In this document: piece by piece, positions 1-8,337 of the stretch
Position numbering within the stretch: position 1 is the first letter of the stretch
Layout: the number at the start of each line of letters is the position of its first letter
Assembly (NCBI GenBank): GCA_016872015.1
Contig: VHBK01000012.1
Location: 1-35,314, forward strand
DNA: 35,314 nt
Direction: 5' to 3'
From: Nitrososphaerota archaeon
GTDB taxonomy: Archaea > Thermoproteota > Nitrososphaeria > Nitrososphaerales > Nitrosopumilaceae
The notes under the pieces: model-generated
Told to the model about the DNA's origin: nothing
What the model saw: the letters and a program-made list of their open reading frames with translations, nothing else
Databases searched by the model: none
Program-made: the position numbers and the translations under genes

Positions 1-184
1 GTGTTGCATGAGTCCTTGCCAGCTCTGAATTGGAATCATCCAGATTCAGCTCAAGTGCATGTAGGTGTCCAAGTGTTTCTTCCAGTGCAGATGCAAACGA
101 TTCCTTTTCAGATTCTTCTGCATGCGCATAGGAGAAACCTACTGCAAAAAGTATTGCCGCTAGTGCTGCAATAGTTTTATTCAT
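1..184 (-). CDS. secreted protein of unknown function, 3' part cut off by window edge
   Basis: An open frame starts at an ATG on the minus strand and runs off the left edge. The first about 21 residues (MNKTIAALAAILFAVGFSYA then HA) form a typical signal peptide, so the product is probably exported. The visible mature part is acidic and helical (LEETLGHLHALELNLDDSNS). A TATA-like TTTAAA lies near position 211, about 27 bp upstream of the ATG, which supports this start. The gene is divergent from proS. I do not recognise the family, and the missing C-terminus prevents a call on anchoring or sorting signals. Confidence 0.7.
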   Translation of the reverse strand, partial: MNKTIAALAAILFAVGFSYAHAEESEKESFASALEETLGHLHALELNLDDSNSELARTHAT

Positions 185-297
185 GTAAGGGCAAGCTAAG
201 CTTTTCGATTTAAACGGACTAGCCATTCCATACTCTTAGAATGATATTTTAGAACAACTAGGAAACGCTCATTTACCAAGAATCAGTCACAAAACCG

Positions 298-1740
298 TTG
301 AGCAAAGAAAGCCCTGGGATTACAGTGTCAAAAAAGGACGATTTTTCTGAATGGTATACGCAAGTGGTGCTAAAGGCAGAGCTTGCAGACTATGCGCCAG
401 TCAAGGGATTAATCGTACTGCGGCCAGATGGCTATGCTATTTGGGAATCTATTCGAGAAACACTTGACAAAAAATTCAAGGCAACTGGGCACAGAAACGG
501 ATTCCTCCCAGTATTGATTCCGGAATCATTACTTGCAAAAGAGTCGGACCATTTTGCAGGATTTAACCCAGAGGTATTTTGGGTTACTCATTCTGGCGAA
601 AACGAAATCGGTGATAGATTAGCACTGCGTCCAACTTCAGAGACACTAGCATATTCAATGTATTCAAAATGGATTCAATCATGGCGTGATCTGCCACTAA
701 AGATTAATTTCTGGAACACTGCATTACGTGCAGAAATCAAGGCTACAAAGCCATTTTTGAGAACATCTGAATTTTTGTGGCAGGAAGGCCACACGGTACA
801 TGCAACACATGAAGAGGCAGAAAAAGAAGTCTTGGACATTTTGGAAATTTACAAAAGCACAGTAGAACACGAATTAGCAATTCCTGTAATCACTGGCAAA
901 AAAAGCGACAAGGAAAAGTTTGTAGGAGCTGTATACACTACTACCATGGAATCTATAATGCCTGACGGAAAGGCACTGCAAATGGGCACATCACATTTTC
1001 TAGGGCAGAATTTCTCAAAACCATTTGAGGTAAAATATCTAGACAAAAACAATTCCGAGACGTTTGCATGGCAGACATCGTGGGGAGTGTCATGGAGACT
1101 AATTGGCGCAATGATAATGGTACATGGTGATGACAAGGGCTTGGTCTTGCCTCCACGAGTAGCGCCAATCCAGATAGTTATTGTTCCAATTTACTATAAT
1201 GACAAAGACGCAGACAGGGTCAATACAGAAGCAGACAAGGTGGAAAAAATTCTCAAAGAAAAAGGCTTGCGAGTACATGTTGATAGACGAGACCAGCTAA
1301 CGCCTGGCTTCAAGTACAATGAATGGGAGATGCGTGGCGTGCCATTGCGTATAGAAATTGGCCCCAAGGACATTGACACAAACAAGGTCATGTATGCTAC
1401 TCGCCACATCAAGCAAAAGCTTGACCTGCCAATGGACAAAATATCATCGGAGATTGACGGAATTTTGCAGAAAATCCAAGATGAGATGTTTGAAGCAGCC
1501 AAGAAATTACTCTCAGAGAAAACTGCTAAAACGTCTGAATACTCTGAATTTAGAGAGGCTATTGAATCTGGCAATTTTGTGGATGCTGGCTGGTGTGGAA
1601 GACGCGAATGTGAGGAAAAGATCAAAGAGGACACCATGGCAGATATTCGCGTCATACCGTTTGATGCACAAAATTCTGGCAAGTGCGTGTACTGCAAGGG
1701 TACAAGCGTCACCAATGCAATCTTTGGCCGCGCATATTGA
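298..1740 (+). CDS. proS: prolyl-tRNA synthetase, archaeal/eukaryotic type
   Basis: Cytoplasmic class II aminoacyl-tRNA synthetase that charges tRNA-Pro. The 480-residue product has the normal length for the archaeal/eukaryotic-type enzyme. Visible landmarks are the N-terminal ADYAPVKG block, the class II motif 2 region LRTSEFLWQEGHT, the GTSHFLGQNF segment and a C-terminal zinc-binding extension with CGRRECEE followed by CVYC. Translation starts at a TTG; the next residues (SKESPGITVSKKDDFSEWY) lead straight into the conserved start of the family, so no better start is needed. It is divergent from the secreted-protein gene and followed after 28 bp by an ABC ATPase that appears to have its own promoter. 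Confidence 0.97.
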   Translation: MSKESPGITVSKKDDFSEWYTQVVLKAELADYAPVKGLIVLRPDGYAIWESIRETLDKKFKATGHRNGFLPVLIPESLLAKESDHFAGFNPEVFWVTHSGENEIGDRLALRPTSETLAYSMYSKWIQSWRDLPLKINFWNTALRAEIKATKPFLRTSEFLWQEGHTVHATHEEAEKEVLDILEIYKSTVEHELAIPVITGKKSDKEKFVGAVYTTTMESIMPDGKALQMGTSHFLGQNFSKPFEVKYLDKNNSETFAWQTSWGVSWRLIGAMIMVHGDDKGLVLPPRVAPIQIVIVPIYYNDKDADRVNTEADKVEKILKEKGLRVHVDRRDQLTPGFKYNEWEMRGVPLRIEIGPKDIDTNKVMYATRHIKQKLDLPMDKISSEIDGILQKIQDEMFEAAKKLLSEKTAKTSEYSEFREAIESGNFVDAGWCGRRECEEKIKEDTMADIRVIPFDAQNSGKCVYCKGTSVTNAIFGRAY

Positions 1741-1747
1741 TATACCG
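1738..1747 (+). promoter_or_regulatory. TATA-like box for the ABC ATPase gene
   Basis: The string TGATATACCG overlaps the proS stop codon. Its centre is about 26 bp upstream of the TTG start at 1769, the spacing expected for a leaderless archaeal transcript. This suggests the ATPase is transcribed separately from proS. Confidence 0.4.
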
Positions 1748-1768
1748 AATTTCTGGATTGTATAATAC

Positions 1769-2599
1769 TTGAGCGATATACTGCAGGTTGCAAATCTGGT
1801 AAAACATTATTCAAAGAGGAATTTCTTTGGCAAAGAGACATCTCTGGTAAAAGCAGTAGACGATGTTTCTTTTTCTGTCCGAGAGGGAGAAACACTAGTC
1901 TTGGCAGGCGAGTCGGGCTCTGGTAAGTCCACAATTGCAAAGTTGATTCTACATGCAATACCTGCTGACTCTGGTAGAATTATCTTTGATGGGTTAGAGA
2001 TTTCCAATGATTCACAGTCGCTCAAAAAAATCCGAATGGGAATTCAGATGGTGTACCAGGACCCGTATGATTCCATAAACCCGCAAATGAAAATAAAGGA
2101 CATAATTTCAGAGCCGCTTGAAATCCACAAAGTTGGAAATTCCAAAGAAAGATTTGAAATGGTAAAACAAGTATTGCACGAAGTAAAGCTAGAGCCATCA
2201 GAAGAAATAATGGAAAAATATCCACACATGCTCTCAGGCGGCCAGCGGCAAAGAATAGTTCTAGCTCGAGCCTTGGTGCTAAAGCCGAAAATGATCATAG
2301 CAGATGAGCCAGTATCGATGCTTGATGTTTCAATTAGAGCCGAAGTGTTGGAATTGATGAACGAGTTACGGCAAAAGCACCACATTTCATTTTTGTACAT
2401 CACACATGACTTGGCAACTGCCAGATACTTTGGGCAAAAAATTGCCATACTGCACAAGGGCAAAATTGTAGAGAGCGGTCCAATAGATGAGGTCTTGTTT
2501 TGCCCAAAGCACCCCTACACCCAGGCATTAATTGACGCAATATCAGAGCCGGACCCGGCTAATCTGAACAGAGAGAAGAAGATTCGTGCTTTCTCATAA
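1769..2599 (+). CDS. oligopeptide/dipeptide-type ABC transporter ATP-binding protein (OppF/DppF-like)
   Basis: ATP-hydrolysing subunit of a peptide/nickel-type ABC importer. Visible motifs are Walker A GESGSGKST (about residues 47-55), Q-loop region VYQDPYDSINP typical of OppD/OppF, signature LSGGQRQR, Walker B IIADEPVSMLD and switch His in THD. The tail has CPKHPYTQALIDA, the start of the oligopeptide-transporter C-terminal region, but the protein ends about 30 residues later (276 aa, against roughly 320 for many OppF), so the usual Cys cluster is missing. No permease or partner ATPase is adjacent. A family 5 substrate-binding protein lies at 27803-30262 and could serve it, but that link is inference. 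The start is TTG, supported by an upstream TATA-like box. Confidence 0.9.
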   Translation: MSDILQVANLVKHYSKRNFFGKETSLVKAVDDVSFSVREGETLVLAGESGSGKSTIAKLILHAIPADSGRIIFDGLEISNDSQSLKKIRMGIQMVYQDPYDSINPQMKIKDIISEPLEIHKVGNSKERFEMVKQVLHEVKLEPSEEIMEKYPHMLSGGQRQRIVLARALVLKPKMIIADEPVSMLDVSIRAEVLELMNELRQKHHISFLYITHDLATARYFGQKIAILHKGKIVESGPIDEVLFCPKHPYTQALIDAISEPDPANLNREKKIRAFS

Positions 2600-2603
2600 C
2601 TAA

Positions 2604-2655
2604 ACAGAACTAGACAGTTTTGGAATTATACCACAACTAGACAGAACTAGACAGT
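2604..2655. repeat. short direct repeats between convergent genes
   Basis: The 15-mer ACAGAACTAGACAGT occurs at 2604-2618 and again at 2641-2655. The inner decamer AACTAGACAG occurs three times (2608-2617, 2635-2644, 2645-2654), the last two in tandem. They fill the only sizeable gap between convergent coding regions at this junction (ABC ATPase and SMC). The function is unknown; a 3'-end processing/termination element or protein site is possible. Confidence 0.75.
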
Positions 2656-2706
2656 GTTGTGCGTAATTTGGGCTAGTAATTTAACACTAGCATTGCTGGG
2701 GTTAAA

Positions 2707-5700
2707 CTAGATTGTAATGGACGGCATGCGCTTGTCCTTGTAGGTTACAACATGCGAGACACCATTCTTTGGAAAGACACCGTAAATCAGCTTGGCCTTT
2801 TGCACAACAGAATCCTTGAGGGACACCATGATGAATTGGCTTCCTGCAGAGCGCTGTTCTATTATTTTTGCAAGTTTTTCAGAGTTGGGGGCATCCAAGT
2901 GTGCATCTACCTCATCAAACAGGTAAAACACTGACGGCTTTAGTTTCTGCAAAGCCAGCACGAATACGATTGCCGCAAGTGTTTTTTCCCCACCGGATAT
3001 CGATGTTGATTCTCTTTTTGGCTTGTTTGGGAACTGTATCAGATATGATATTCCAGAATTGAAAATGTCGTCTTCATTTTGCAGCTCCAGCCAGGCCTCA
3101 CCGCCTGTCATGGTATGGAATGCGTCTCGGATTTCCTTGTCCACTTTGTCAAATGCCTCCAAGAATGTCTGGCGCTTGTCCTTGTCAATTTCTTCTATAA
3201 ATCTCACTATGGCGTTTCGCTCTTCTTCCAGCTCGTTCTTTCTGTCCGACATGGAGCGGTATCCAGTGGAGATTTCAACAAATGTCTGGGGAGCAGTTGC
3301 GTTCAGCTTTGTCGTCAGCGAATTCATTTCTGATTCCAGTGATGATAACATTGAATCCACCTCAAATGTTTCAGTGATTTCCTGATAGCCGTATTTTTCT
3401 AGGACCTTCTGTATTTTTGCCTCATTTTCTATCATATCCCGAATATCGCGCGATAATGAATCAGACTGGCGCTCTAGTGCGTTTATCTCTCGTGTTACCA
3501 GCCTTTCTTTTTCATTTAGTAATGACAGCCTGTCGTCAAACTCTTGCAGTTTTGATATTGACGTGCCAGAGGTGGCAATGAGGTTTTGCTCTTTTTCACG
3601 CAGTTTGACTAGGTTTTGGCTTGCCAATTCCTTGTCTTTTGCTATTTGGCCTAGTCGGGTTTCTATTTCGTGCTTTTCATGATTCAGCGAGGATTGCTCT
3701 TCTCGCAGATTCTGCATTTTTGTCTTTTCGCCCAGATCCTGTGCGGATAATGTTGCTAGCTGGGATTCCCGGTCTCGTAATTCATTGACGATACTAGACT
3801 GGTGCGCCATAAGCTCGGATCGGTTCTCATTTAGCCTGTTAAGCTCAGACGCAATTCGGTGGTTTTCCCCGTCCGCATAATTTTCATGCATTAGCGTAAT
3901 CCTTTCTTCTAGTGATGTAATGAGTGATTCCTCCTTGGAGTGGTCCAGTGTTATTTTTTCTATTTGTCTAGCTAATTGTGTAATTCTGGATTCTAGTTGC
4001 GATTTTGTCTTGTCTATTGTGGATATCCTTAGTTTGAGATCGGAATAGCTAATGTCTGCATTTGCAAGGCCAGTTTCGGATATGGATAATCTTTCTCTGT
4101 AATTTTGGATTATTCCATCTACTTTTTTGATTGATAATCGTTTTTTGAGGACATATCTTTTTAGTAGCGATATTGACTGGTGCAGTCCCTCAACTGATGT
4201 GCTCATGGAGATTATCTTGGTGACCTTGGAGATTTTCGAGTTGATGTCTATTACAACTGCAGATGCCTTTGCCTCAAAGAACTCGCCATCTATTGTTACT
4301 GTCTTGTAGCCTGATTTTGATAGTCGCAGGCCGGCATCCTGGTTTTTGACTAGAATCACATTGCCAAACAAAAACGTCAGTAATGGTGCGTATTTTGCAT
4401 CACATCTAACAAAATCAGACAATACTCCAAGTACGTCAGAGTCGTTTGGTACATTTAGTGAGAATTTTGGAATTGCCTCTAGTGGGATGATTTTGAGCTT
4501 TGGTAGTTTCTTTGCGCGTGCTACTTCTGCTAGGCTCAGCAATGTCCCAAAGTCTTGCACTACGAAGGACTTGATCCAGTCCGATGCTGCAGCCAAAATT
4601 GCACGCTCGTATTGCTTGTCCCAGGATATCATCTCGTATACTAGGCCCTCTATTCCTAATTCCTCGCGGTGTTCCTTGAGGTGTGCAATTGTGTAATCTT
4701 CATGCATTATGCTTTTGACTACTCTGATTTTTGCATCATATTGAGCGGCTGCCTTTGCAGCTTTTTCCAAGATGAAATTCAGCTCGTCAATGTCGTGTTC
4801 AATTTTTCCGTGTTTGTTCCCTTGCTCTGAGATTCTTCCCCGCAGCTCTGAAATTGTCGCCTTGTGGTTTTCTATGATTAATTCCAGTCTTGATTTTAAT
4901 GTTGAAAGCTTGACAGATTCTGCATCAATTTCTACTAGTCTGTTTTTGTTAGAGTCTATTTTTGATTTAGAGTCATTGATTTCGGATTCTAGTTTTGCAA
5001 ATTCTACCTTGGCGTGGTTTAGCTTTTGTGTCAACCCTTGGATTTTGGTGTCAATTTCTTTTCTTTGCGATATTGCATGCGATTGTTGCTTGTATACTGC
5101 AGATAATTCAGATTCGACTGATTTTATTTGCTCATAGATCTGGTTTTTGTCTTCTCTGATTTTTGATAATATTGTTTTTTGTTCTGTTGATTGTGATTCG
5201 ATGTTTAGTCTTGCCTGATGTAATGATTCCAGGTCGGATGCAATAATCGGCAGTCTTGCATTGATTTGCTCTACTCGCCTTGATTTGGTTATGGTTTCAG
5301 TGTTGGCAGATTCGTAGATCTGCATTGCCTGCGATAATTCAGAATCAATTGACGCCTTTGCTTGGTTGTAGGCGTTAACCTCGCTCATGAATGTGAATTT
5401 TTGCGATTCCAGCTCGGAGATCTCTTTTTTGACTAGTGCCCTTTCTTCATCTAGCTTCTTTGATTCAGAAACCAGAGAGTGCATGGAGCGCTCTTTGGAT
5501 ACTTTTTCTGTTTGGATTGCCTTCATTTTGTTCGAAGCCGAAATTGCATGCAGTCTACCTAGCTCAAAGTTGATGAATTCATGCCTGAGTTTTTGGTTTC
5601 TCTCCGCTTCCAGCTCGTCGATTCTCTTTTTGATTTCATCCATTCTTGCCAAGGCAATTTCGAGTCTTCTGTCGGCATCCTCTAGCTGTTTTATTGATTC

Positions 5701-6231
5701 GGACTTTTTCTCATCAAAGTATGCTAATCCAATTAAATCCTCGATTACTGTTCTCTTTTCTTCTGCAGTAAACTCTGAAATTCTAGTTACTGTTCCCTGC
5801 TGTACTGCGTTTAGCTGATTCAGACTAGCATTTGCAACTTCGAGCAAGTCCAGGATTTGGTTTCGGTTTGTCTGCTTTTGGTTTAGATAGTAAATGTTTT
5901 CGCCGTCTTCGCCCATTTCTCGCGTAATTACAACTGCGTTAGAGTCGACTGGGATTTTTCTATCAGAATTATCAAAGTGTAGTGAGACTCGCGCCATTTT
6001 GGTTCCGCGCTTGTTTCCCTCTATATCGTGGATTAGCGATCGAAGCTTGTCAACTCTCATGACCTTTGGCTTGTTCTCGCCTAGTGCAAAGATGATCGCA
6101 TCCAGAATGTTACTCTTGCCAGACCCGTTTGGCCCAGATATCGATACTAGTCCTTGCTCAAAGCCGACTGTGGTATTTGTAAATCCAAATGACTTGAATC
6201 CATAGATCTCTACCTTTTTGATGTGAACCAA
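2707..6231 (-). CDS. smc: chromosome segregation protein SMC
   Basis: Structural maintenance of chromosomes ATPase, which folds into a rod of antiparallel coiled coil and acts in chromosome compaction and segregation. The N-terminus has IKKVEIYGFKSFG and Walker A GPNGSGKSN. Long coiled coils flank a globular hinge in the middle (around LGIEGLVYEMISWDKQYERA to FEAKASAVVID). The C-terminus has the ABC signature ISGGEKTL and Walker B VFYLFDEVDAHLD. About 1,174 residues is normal for SMC. The track start (TTG, 6264) is likely too long: a TATA-like AAATATA at 6263-6269 overlaps it, whereas TTG at 6231 sits about 35 bp downstream and gives the family-like start M-VHIKKVEIYGFKSFG. No ScpA/ScpB kleisin genes are adjacent. 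Transcription is divergent from the nitrilase gene. Confidence 0.97.
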   Translation of the reverse strand: MVHIKKVEIYGFKSFGFTNTTVGFEQGLVSISGPNGSGKSNILDAIIFALGENKPKVMRVDKLRSLIHDIEGNKRGTKMARVSLHFDNSDRKIPVDSNAVVITREMGEDGENIYYLNQKQTNRNQILDLLEVANASLNQLNAVQQGTVTRISEFTAEEKRTVIEDLIGLAYFDEKKSESIKQLEDADRRLEIALARMDEIKKRIDELEAERNQKLRHEFINFELGRLHAISASNKMKAIQTEKVSKERSMHSLVSESKKLDEERALVKKEISELESQKFTFMSEVNAYNQAKASIDSELSQAMQIYESANTETITKSRRVEQINARLPIIASDLESLHQARLNIESQSTEQKTILSKIREDKNQIYEQIKSVESELSAVYKQQSHAISQRKEIDTKIQGLTQKLNHAKVEFAKLESEINDSKSKIDSNKNRLVEIDAESVKLSTLKSRLELIIENHKATISELRGRISEQGNKHGKIEHDIDELNFILEKAAKAAAQYDAKIRVVKSIMHEDYTIAHLKEHREELGIEGLVYEMISWDKQYERAILAAASDWIKSFVVQDFGTLLSLAEVARAKKLPKLKIIPLEAIPKFSLNVPNDSDVLGVLSDFVRCDAKYAPLLTFLFGNVILVKNQDAGLRLSKSGYKTVTIDGEFFEAKASAVVIDINSKISKVTKIISMSTSVEGLHQSISLLKRYVLKKRLSIKKVDGIIQNYRERLSISETGLANADISYSDLKLRISTIDKTKSQLESRITQLARQIEKITLDHSKEESLITSLEERITLMHENYADGENHRIASELNRLNENRSELMAHQSSIVNELRDRESQLATLSAQDLGEKTKMQNLREEQSSLNHEKHEIETRLGQIAKDKELASQNLVKLREKEQNLIATSGTSISKLQEFDDRLSLLNEKERLVTREINALERQSDSLSRDIRDMIENEAKIQKVLEKYGYQEITETFEVDSMLSSLESEMNSLTTKLNATAPQTFVEISTGYRSMSDRKNELEEERNAIVRFIEEIDKDKRQTFLEAFDKVDKEIRDAFHTMTGGEAWLELQNEDDIFNSGISYLIQFPNKPKRESTSISGGEKTLAAIVFVLALQKLKPSVFYLFDEVDAHLDAPNSEKLAKIIEQRSAGSQFIMVSLKDSVVQKAKLIYGVFPKNGVSHVVTYKDKRMPSITI

Positions 6232-6262
6232 TAGAATTTGTTGCCGTGCAGGTTTGTTAATC

Positions 6263-6269
6263 AAATATA
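6263..6269 (-). promoter_or_regulatory. TATA-like box of smc
   Basis: AAATATA on the plus strand (TATATTT on the coding strand) is centred about 35 bp upstream of TTG 6231 and overlaps the longer ORF's TTG at 6264. The position makes the shorter start more likely, with a leader of only a few bases. Confidence 0.45.
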
Positions 6270-6340
6270 GACAAGTTTAGTTGACTGGCTTAACAAAATT
6301 CTTGTAATGTTATGAAAAATCTTGTCGCAGTCATGTGGGC

Positions 6341-6348
6341 TTAAATTT
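6341..6348 (+). promoter_or_regulatory. TATA-like box of the nitrilase-family gene
   Basis: TTAAATTT is centred about 27 bp upstream of ATG 6372. It favours that ATG over the TTG at 6357 given by the longest ORF and implies a leaderless transcript. Confidence 0.45.
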
Positions 6349-6371
6349 GGTCATTATTGTGCAATGATCAA

Positions 6372-7109
6372 ATGGTAAAGCTAGGCATAGCGCAAACCGT
6401 CGCAACAAGCACTAATGAAGAAGGAATCAAGCAGGCATCTCACCTGCTAGAACGCCTAGGCAAAAACGAGGCAGACATTGCGTGCCTGCCTGAACAGTAC
6501 CTGACAAACAACAAAATTGACAACTTTGAGGCTACGTTTGCCCCTTTTGCCAAAATAGCAAAACAATATTCCATGAGTGTTATTGCGGGTGCATTTTACA
6601 CAAAATCAGGCACAAAGCAGACCATTTCTGCGCCAGTAATTGATAGTATGGGTCAGTTTATCGGAGTTCAAGATAAAATTCACCCATTTGATTACGAGCA
6701 AGACTCTATCAAGCCAGGAGTTGAGGCCAAGGTATTTTCAACAAAATGCAAGTTTGGGGTGGTGATTTGCTATGACATGGTGTTTTCCGATGTTGCAGAG
6801 ACACTTGCCAAAAAGGGAGCAGATGTGTTGTTCTCTCCAGCAAGGATTGTTCGGCGCGGAATTTACCCATGGCACCTGTACTGCCAGACAAGGTCACTAG
6901 AAAACAGAATGCCAATACTTGCTGCAAACACGCAGACGCCTAAGTTTGGCGGAAAAAGCATTATCGTTGACCTAGAGGAAAATGACGGGGTCATGATACC
7001 AAGAACCAAGATTACAGTGGGTCAGGGAATCAGGCTAGAATCGTTTGACCTTGGAAAATACGAAAAATCCCGCAAAATCAGATATTCAGACCACAGAAAA
7101 TTTTCCTAG
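6372..7109 (+). CDS. carbon-nitrogen hydrolase (nitrilase superfamily)
   Basis: Hydrolase acting on a non-peptide C-N bond (an amide, a carbamoyl group or a nitrile); the exact substrate cannot be read from the sequence. The catalytic Glu-Lys-Cys triad is visible: E41 in CLPEQYL, K102 in VQDKIHPFDYE and C133 in VVICYDMVFSD. The 245-residue length from ATG 6372 fits a single-domain cytoplasmic enzyme. I chose the ATG over the upstream TTG because MVKLGIAQT matches family N-termini and a TATA-like box is correctly spaced. Omega-amidase or N-carbamoyl hydrolase-like roles are possible. It is divergent from smc, and its stop codon overlaps that of the small gene on the other strand within one CTAG. 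Confidence 0.92.
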   Translation: MVKLGIAQTVATSTNEEGIKQASHLLERLGKNEADIACLPEQYLTNNKIDNFEATFAPFAKIAKQYSMSVIAGAFYTKSGTKQTISAPVIDSMGQFIGVQDKIHPFDYEQDSIKPGVEAKVFSTKCKFGVVICYDMVFSDVAETLAKKGADVLFSPARIVRRGIYPWHLYCQTRSLENRMPILAANTQTPKFGGKSIIVDLEENDGVMIPRTKITVGQGIRLESFDLGKYEKSRKIRYSDHRKFS

Positions 7110-7264
7110 TATTCCCTAGAGTGAAACGCCATAATGTGCGCCTCAAGGCTTCTAACTGCGATAAGCTTGGAGCAAAAACCGCACTCTACCTCAAATCGCT
7201 CTGCCTGCTCTGGAGTGATATCTTGAGAGGCCATTATTGTAATTTCGTCTTGTACTAGTGCCAT
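7106..7264 (-). CDS. small zinc-finger-like protein (52 aa)
   Basis: This gene is below the ORF-track cut-off. The ATG frame encodes 52 residues with CGFC, then about 15 residues later a HIMAFH pair, i.e. a CxxC...HxxxxH zinc-binding pattern (ECGFCSKLIAVRSLEAHIMAFH). An internal ATG at residue 11 is an alternative start. The stop codon shares a CTAG tetranucleotide with the nitrilase stop, a packing style repeated elsewhere in this window, which supports reality. The role is unknown; the protein is probably cytoplasmic and binds nucleic acid or a protein partner. Confidence 0.75.
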   Translation of the reverse strand: MALVQDEITIMASQDITPEQAERFEVECGFCSKLIAVRSLEAHIMAFHSREY

Positions 7265-7590
7265 TTCCTTGCCAAGTTTTCAAACTAGACCTAGCTTGAT
7301 AAGCTTTTGCCGATAATACCAATTTTGGAAATACTTTATCCATGGTACAGTATTACCATCCCACTATTTTTGTCCACATTGTAAAAAATTCAGTTAGTCT
7401 AGTTTACAAAAAAGACAAAGTCTGTAATTTGTCAAATTATGAATAATACCTTTACAAAGCAGACATTATCAAAATCAGCCACAGCCCCCTTTCCTGATGA
7501 TTTTAGCTCGAATTAAAGTGCAAAAAATGCCATAATCAGAAGACTGCATGCCGTTTTTGCACTTCACTCCTAGCCAAATTATAGACAAAG
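7265..7590. other. non-coding intergenic stretch upstream of the PAC2 gene
   Basis: About 330 bp with no convincing gene. It should hold the promoter of the minus-strand zinc-finger gene at the left and the PAC2 promoter at the right, plus an inverted repeat at 7516-7564. A 25-codon ORF (7439-7516) is present but shows no supporting feature. It has no tRNA-like arms. Confidence 0.55.
7516..7564. repeat. 11-bp perfect inverted repeat
   Basis: AAGTGCAAAAA (7516-7526) is the exact reverse complement of TTTTTGCACTT (7554-7564), separated by 27 bases. It lies just upstream of the PAC2 TATA-like box, so it could be an operator-like site or an RNA hairpin. Confidence 0.7.
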
Positions 7591-7596
7591 TATATC
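7591..7596 (+). promoter_or_regulatory. TATA-like box of the PAC2 gene
   Basis: TATATC is centred about 27 bp before ATG 7621. It favours this ATG over the TTG at 7606 used by the longest ORF. Confidence 0.5.
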
Positions 7597-7620
7597 AGTG
7601 ATTTTTTGCAAAAATACACC

Positions 7621-8337
7621 ATGGCGCCAAAATTATGGGTCAAAGAGACCAAGCCAATTAGCATAGAGGGCGGCTACCTCATTGACGGCTTTCCATCAGT
7701 AGGATTTACCAGCGCAATAGCAAGCGAATCACTCATGCATGGAAATAATTATGATCTGGTAGGATTTGTCGACTCGTATGATTTTCCAACAGTATCAATA
7801 CTAAAGGACGGGATTCCAAGCTATGCCACTAGAATCTATGTCAACCCATCACTAAAGGTGGGAGTGTTCTCATCGTTTCTTACAATTAACGAGCCGTACC
7901 ATAGAACTATTGCGAAAATGATGTTGCTTTGGGCAAAAAAACACAAGTGCTCTTTGGTTGTCAGCTCGTCGCCAATGAACCTAACAGATAGCGACAAAAA
8001 GCAGATAATTGCTGCCGGAAGCACTACAGAGGCCAGAGAGAAAATAAAGCAGGCTGGAATGATGATGCTACAAAACGGTACCATTCCTGGAATTCCAGGA
8101 GAATTGCTAAACCAAGGAATGCTGCATGGTCAAAATGTCATAGTGATTTTGGTAAATGTGGACGATGCAGGCCCCGACTTTGGCTCTAGTGTGGACTTGT
8201 GCATGGCAATGTCCAAGATTTTGCCAGGGGTGTCATGTGATCTGTCCATGATGCGAAAGCAGGCCGAAGTTGCAGAAAAACAGATCAAAGAGACAGAAAA
8301 GGAAACAAGGGCGCTTCGCGACTCTATGTACGGTTAG
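7621..8337 (+). CDS. PAC2 family protein (proteasome assembly chaperone-like)
   Basis: The 238-residue product matches the archaeal PAC2/COG2047-type family, related to eukaryotic proteasome assembly chaperone 2. Supporting segments are the early GGYLIDGFPSVGFTSAIASE strand-turn-helix, the central SSPMNLTDSD region and the GIPGELLNQGM motif. The C-terminal about 30 residues are a charged helix (QAEVAEKQIKETEKETRAL), likely coiled coil. The protein should be cytoplasmic; a chaperone role in archaea is by homology only. The start is ATG 7621, chosen from TATA spacing. The LysE-type gene begins directly after its stop codon, so the two are probably co-transcribed. Confidence 0.88.
   Translation: MAPKLWVKETKPISIEGGYLIDGFPSVGFTSAIASESLMHGNNYDLVGFVDSYDFPTVSILKDGIPSYATRIYVNPSLKVGVFSSFLTINEPYHRTIAKMMLLWAKKHKCSLVVSSSPMNLTDSDKKQIIAAGSTTEAREKIKQAGMMMLQNGTIPGIPGELLNQGMLHGQNVIVILVNVDDAGPDFGSSVDLCMAMSKILPGVSCDLSMMRKQAEVAEKQIKETEKETRALRDSMYG

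Noticed and set aside
1194-1958. 254-aa minus-strand ORF
   Set aside because: It lies antisense to proS and the ABC ATPase, both strongly supported; the translation shows no domain and is compositionally odd.
7439-7516. 25-codon ORF MNNTFTKQTL...
   Set aside because: No TATA spacing, no motif, no packing argument; likely chance.
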